A stretch of DNA of 64,000 nt. Source: Gracilaria domingensis (taxonomy: Eukaryota > Rhodophyta > Florideophyceae > Gracilariales > Gracilariaceae). Shown here in pieces: positions 61,598 through 64,000 of the stretch (the first letter of the stretch is position 1; the number at the start of each line of letters is the position of its first letter). The notes below the pieces were generated by a model. It was not told the DNA's origin. It was given only the letters and a program-made list of their open reading frames with translations, and did no database searches. Made by a program: the position numbers and the translations under genes. The stretch spans positions 1 to 64,000 of the forward strand of contig VCMS01000399.1 of NCBI GenBank assembly GCA_022539475.1, given 5' to 3'.

Positions 61598-63509
61598 TGT
61601 GGCCCGTCAAACGGTACACGGACAGGTGTGCGTGTCTACACTCCTGCGTTGTGCCCAACGCAGCGGTAATACAGAATATAGTTTAAAAATGCTTTATTAT
61701 AGTTAATCCTATCTTAGGTTTAGTTAGTTTTCTACGCAGAATCTACCTTGCGTGTGGCCAGGAGGCGCCGCACTACAAGCAGGGCGACATGAGATTGTCT
61801 ACTTAAGTGGCAGAGAGCGCTCCAACGCTGACCACCCGACCTCATCGGCTGTCAATTGCCAAATTCGTGGTCACCCACAGGAGGCGCCTGCGCTTGCGCA
61901 AATACACGTGCATTCCACGCTGTGTACTGCGTTGCGTAGGCGCCCCCTGTGGCGGCATATGCGCTTAAAGTATCTACCACCTACGCCTCTTATAGGCTAG
62001 TACGGTAGATACAACGCATCCATTGGCCAAGCCAACCGTACCGTCGATTCCCGCCTGGAATCGACGGTGCGGTTGTGCATAAAAGGGCCGGAGCAGTCGC
62101 CTCCGACTCAACTCCGGCCAGACCACTTCCCTTCGACGACCTTCCCCCCTACCCCACCACAACCTTCCAACCTCTCTCCTTTTCCCTTTGTCGTCCTCAA
62201 CCTTTCCTCATCCCCTACTTCTCTCTCTACTTCTCCCCTTGGCGGCCTGGTCTCACCGCCCTCCCTCGCTCACTGCCACTCACACTGACCCTCTGTCTGG
62301 GCTCGTCCTGTGTGAGTAGGCAAAGCGTCTGCACCACCCTTCCATTGGGTTAGCCTTGTGCAGGCGTGACTCTGCCTTTCATTATCCGCTTTGTTTGGCC
62401 TTTCTTGTCTCTTTTGTTCCCTTCGTTGGTTTCTTTCGCTGTTGTTGGTCTATCTGCCATTCTGTCTTGCCTGAACTACCGTTGTTGTTGTCATCTTCGT
62501 TTTTCCCCGTTTCTTGCTGTTTGGCGGCCTTCTGCTGCCTGCATCCGTTCTATTGCTTCCCGTTTCGGCCTTGGTCCCTGGTTTTGCTGGTTCTTTCGCG
62601 TTGCGATTCTGTTCCTCACATAGTGTTGCTTTGCACCTGTTGTTGCTAGACGCACTGTGTGATACAGCGTAAGGTTGTCCTTAACCTACGGCCCTGAGGC
62701 AATCGTTCAAGAGTAAGTTGTCTACAGCTACTCTTTTGGCATTTTGTGTGACTACTAACGTTTCGTTTGTTTCACATCAAGTGCCAAGGTCTATCGTTTC
62801 ATCCAGCGAGTATTCGTCCGTGGTCGATCCGGACGAGCGTATAGAAGAAGTCCCCGATCCCGTTCCTCAGATAAAGAAGTCGGCTGTTCAGCCTCTTGAC
62901 GGGCCACGCGAGCGCCACATCTTTCGTGTAGCCCACCAGAAGGAGAAGCGCCGTCGTAACCCCCCGCCACGTAAGCAAATCCTAAAGCGCTGCCGCGTCT
63001 GCGACATTAAGGTTCAGAGTCAACGCCAGCTTGAAGTTCACCAAGCAGGCCGACGCCATCGTAGAGCCGTACGTCGCGCCAACTACACCGAGCAGGACAT
63101 CCACTGCGAGGTTTGTGACATCAAGTTCTCCGAAGCTCACGATCTGCGTGTGCACTACAGAAGCCGTCGCCATCGTGCGACCCTTAGGAAGAAGAACAAT
63201 ACTATCTATTAGAGCACAGGTCTCTCTTTTCATTGTCCAGTTGTGACACATTTCTATTCATATCTCATTACATATATTATCCTTGTTTGTTCTTCTTTAT
63301 CTTCTCGCCTATCGTTTGGTATCCCTCTTCTGTTCTTGTGTTCGTGCTTTGTTGTTTGGCTTCTGCCGCACTCTATCTACGTAAGCTTATATTTGGCTAG
63401 TGCTTCTTCGTCCGATTGGACTGGTACTCTACGAGAGCAAACTTTATTTTCATTGTTTTTGCCCCCTTTGGCTGTAACCGCCGGCGCCATCACAAAAATG
63501 GGCGTTTTC
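61598..63509 (+). repeat. Second copy of the element 4 repeat: 3' LTR continuing into leader and gag start
   Basis: Near-identical to 53474-55389: one substitution, one indel in a T-run, and one extra G next to the gap. Because it runs past any LTR end into the leader frame (62718-63212) and the gag start, it is more than a 3' LTR. A second element sharing this LTR, or an assembly duplication, explains it. Confidence 0.8.
62718..63212 (+). CDS. Second copy of the leader zinc-finger frame (element 4)
   Basis: Same 164 codons and same protein as 54595-55089. Same caveats. Confidence 0.55.
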   Translation: MSTATLLAFCVTTNVSFVSHQVPRSIVSSSEYSSVVDPDERIEEVPDPVPQIKKSAVQPLDGPRERHIFRVAHQKEKRRRNPPPRKQILKRCRVCDIKVQSQRQLEVHQAGRRHRRAVRRANYTEQDIHCEVCDIKFSEAHDLRVHYRSRRHRATLRKKNNTIY

Positions 63510-63611
63510 NNNNNNNNNNNNNNNNNNNNNNNNNNNNNNNNNNNNNNNNNNNNNNNNNNNNNNNNNNNNNNNNNNNNNNNNNNNNNNNNNNNNNNNNNNN
63601 NNNNNNNNNNN
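63510..63611. other. Assembly gap (102 N)
   Basis: A run of N at the start of the second gag copy; the sequence beyond is unrelated to element 4. Confidence 1.
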
Positions 63612-64000
63612 CATTCGGCATTATCGCTGGGCTACTCTCTATAGGCGAGGCAATCTGGCCCGCTTGATTGCGGTGGAGACTTCCGCTTGTCGGATTCGAA
63701 CTTCGAAATCCGTTACAAGAAAGGACTCCTGAACTCAGGCTGATGCACTGTCCGCTTGAAACAGCGGCTGAAGCTGCGCAGTCGTGATCTGGAGATACCG
63801 TGCTCCTCGTGGAAGACGGCTCGAGCGATGCCGATGAAGAATGCGGAAGGATGGGTATACATCTACGATGCTGTTTTTAGCGCGTGTCTGACACGAAAGC
63901 CGAACGGGCTCGTTTCGTACCGAATCAAAGCCGGAGGGAACTCATCCGGGAGCAGCAACCCCACCGTTTTTGTGCGGAGATTCGTAGTCGCCTTAAACGG
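63612..64000 (+). pseudogene. Pol scrap of an element 3-like retroelement, plus strand
   Basis: Plus-strand sequence resembles the RNase H to integrase junction of element 3 (ADALS; a Pro/Gly-rich stretch; ending near CGGAGATTCGTAGTCGCCT), in the opposite orientation to that element. It has several breaks and continues past the window. Fossil. Confidence 0.65.

Noticed and set aside
1-64000. CRISPR arrays, tRNA, rRNA and bacterial operons
   Set aside because: None found by eye; gene style, TATA boxes and retroelements point to a eukaryote.

Overview
The window looks like nuclear DNA of a eukaryote. I infer a red alga of the Chondrus type from the mixture of long, mostly intron-free reading frames, chromodomain-bearing Ty3/Gypsy elements, a Plavaka/CACTA-like DNA transposon and gene-poor, repeat-rich layout. 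No rRNA, tRNA or CRISPR array was recognised, and the species call is inference only. Two runs of N mark assembly gaps (22197-22677 and 63510-63611).

Left part, 1-16.45 kb. A divergent pair faces outwards from a 631-bp inverted-repeat element (3971-4601). On the minus side lies an interrupted gene with a ParB-like domain and, further along, a stretch that resembles a 2-oxoglutarate oxygenase. On the plus side lies a beta-class DNA amino-methyltransferase fused to a SET domain, followed by a gene for a large basic coiled-coil protein of unknown role. Then comes a decayed Plavaka/CACTA-like transposase with an N-terminal C2H2 finger (minus, 11.1-14.3 kb) and a 1.2-kb block of duplicated exon-like units, each followed by a GTAAGT donor-like site. 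The methyltransferase-SET gene with its ParB-like neighbour is the best candidate for an undescribed system: a DNA and chromatin modification module, perhaps carried by or living among mobile DNA.

Middle part, 16.45-46.8 kb. This is a graveyard of LTR retroelements of the Ty3/Gypsy class, nearly all on the minus strand. Element 1 (16.45-24.53 kb) keeps one LTR and is badly broken. Element 2 (about 25.4-31.1 kb or more) is broken and has a chromodomain. A plus-strand gag remnant of another family follows (32.2-33.48 kb). Element 3 (34126-45906) is young: two 860-bp LTRs that differ at one place that I saw, a 5-bp target duplication (ACTTC), and insertion inside the gag of an older relative. 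Element 3 also carries an antisense gene of about 563 codons between pol and the 3' LTR, with its own TATA box and bounded by two copies of the polypurine tract; a second, diverged piece of the same antisense gene sits in the older relative at 33.48-33.78 kb.

Right part, 46.8-64 kb. An AT-rich gene-free stretch is followed by two tandem paralogous host genes for three-pass membrane glycoproteins (48213-49610 and 50456-51877). The last 10 kb holds element 4 (from 53474), a plus-strand Ty3/Gypsy element without a chromodomain that looks whole, with a zinc-finger reading frame in its leader. Its first 1.9 kb is repeated from 61598 to the gap, which suggests a tandem arrangement sharing one LTR. 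After the gap is a plus-strand pol scrap related to element 3.
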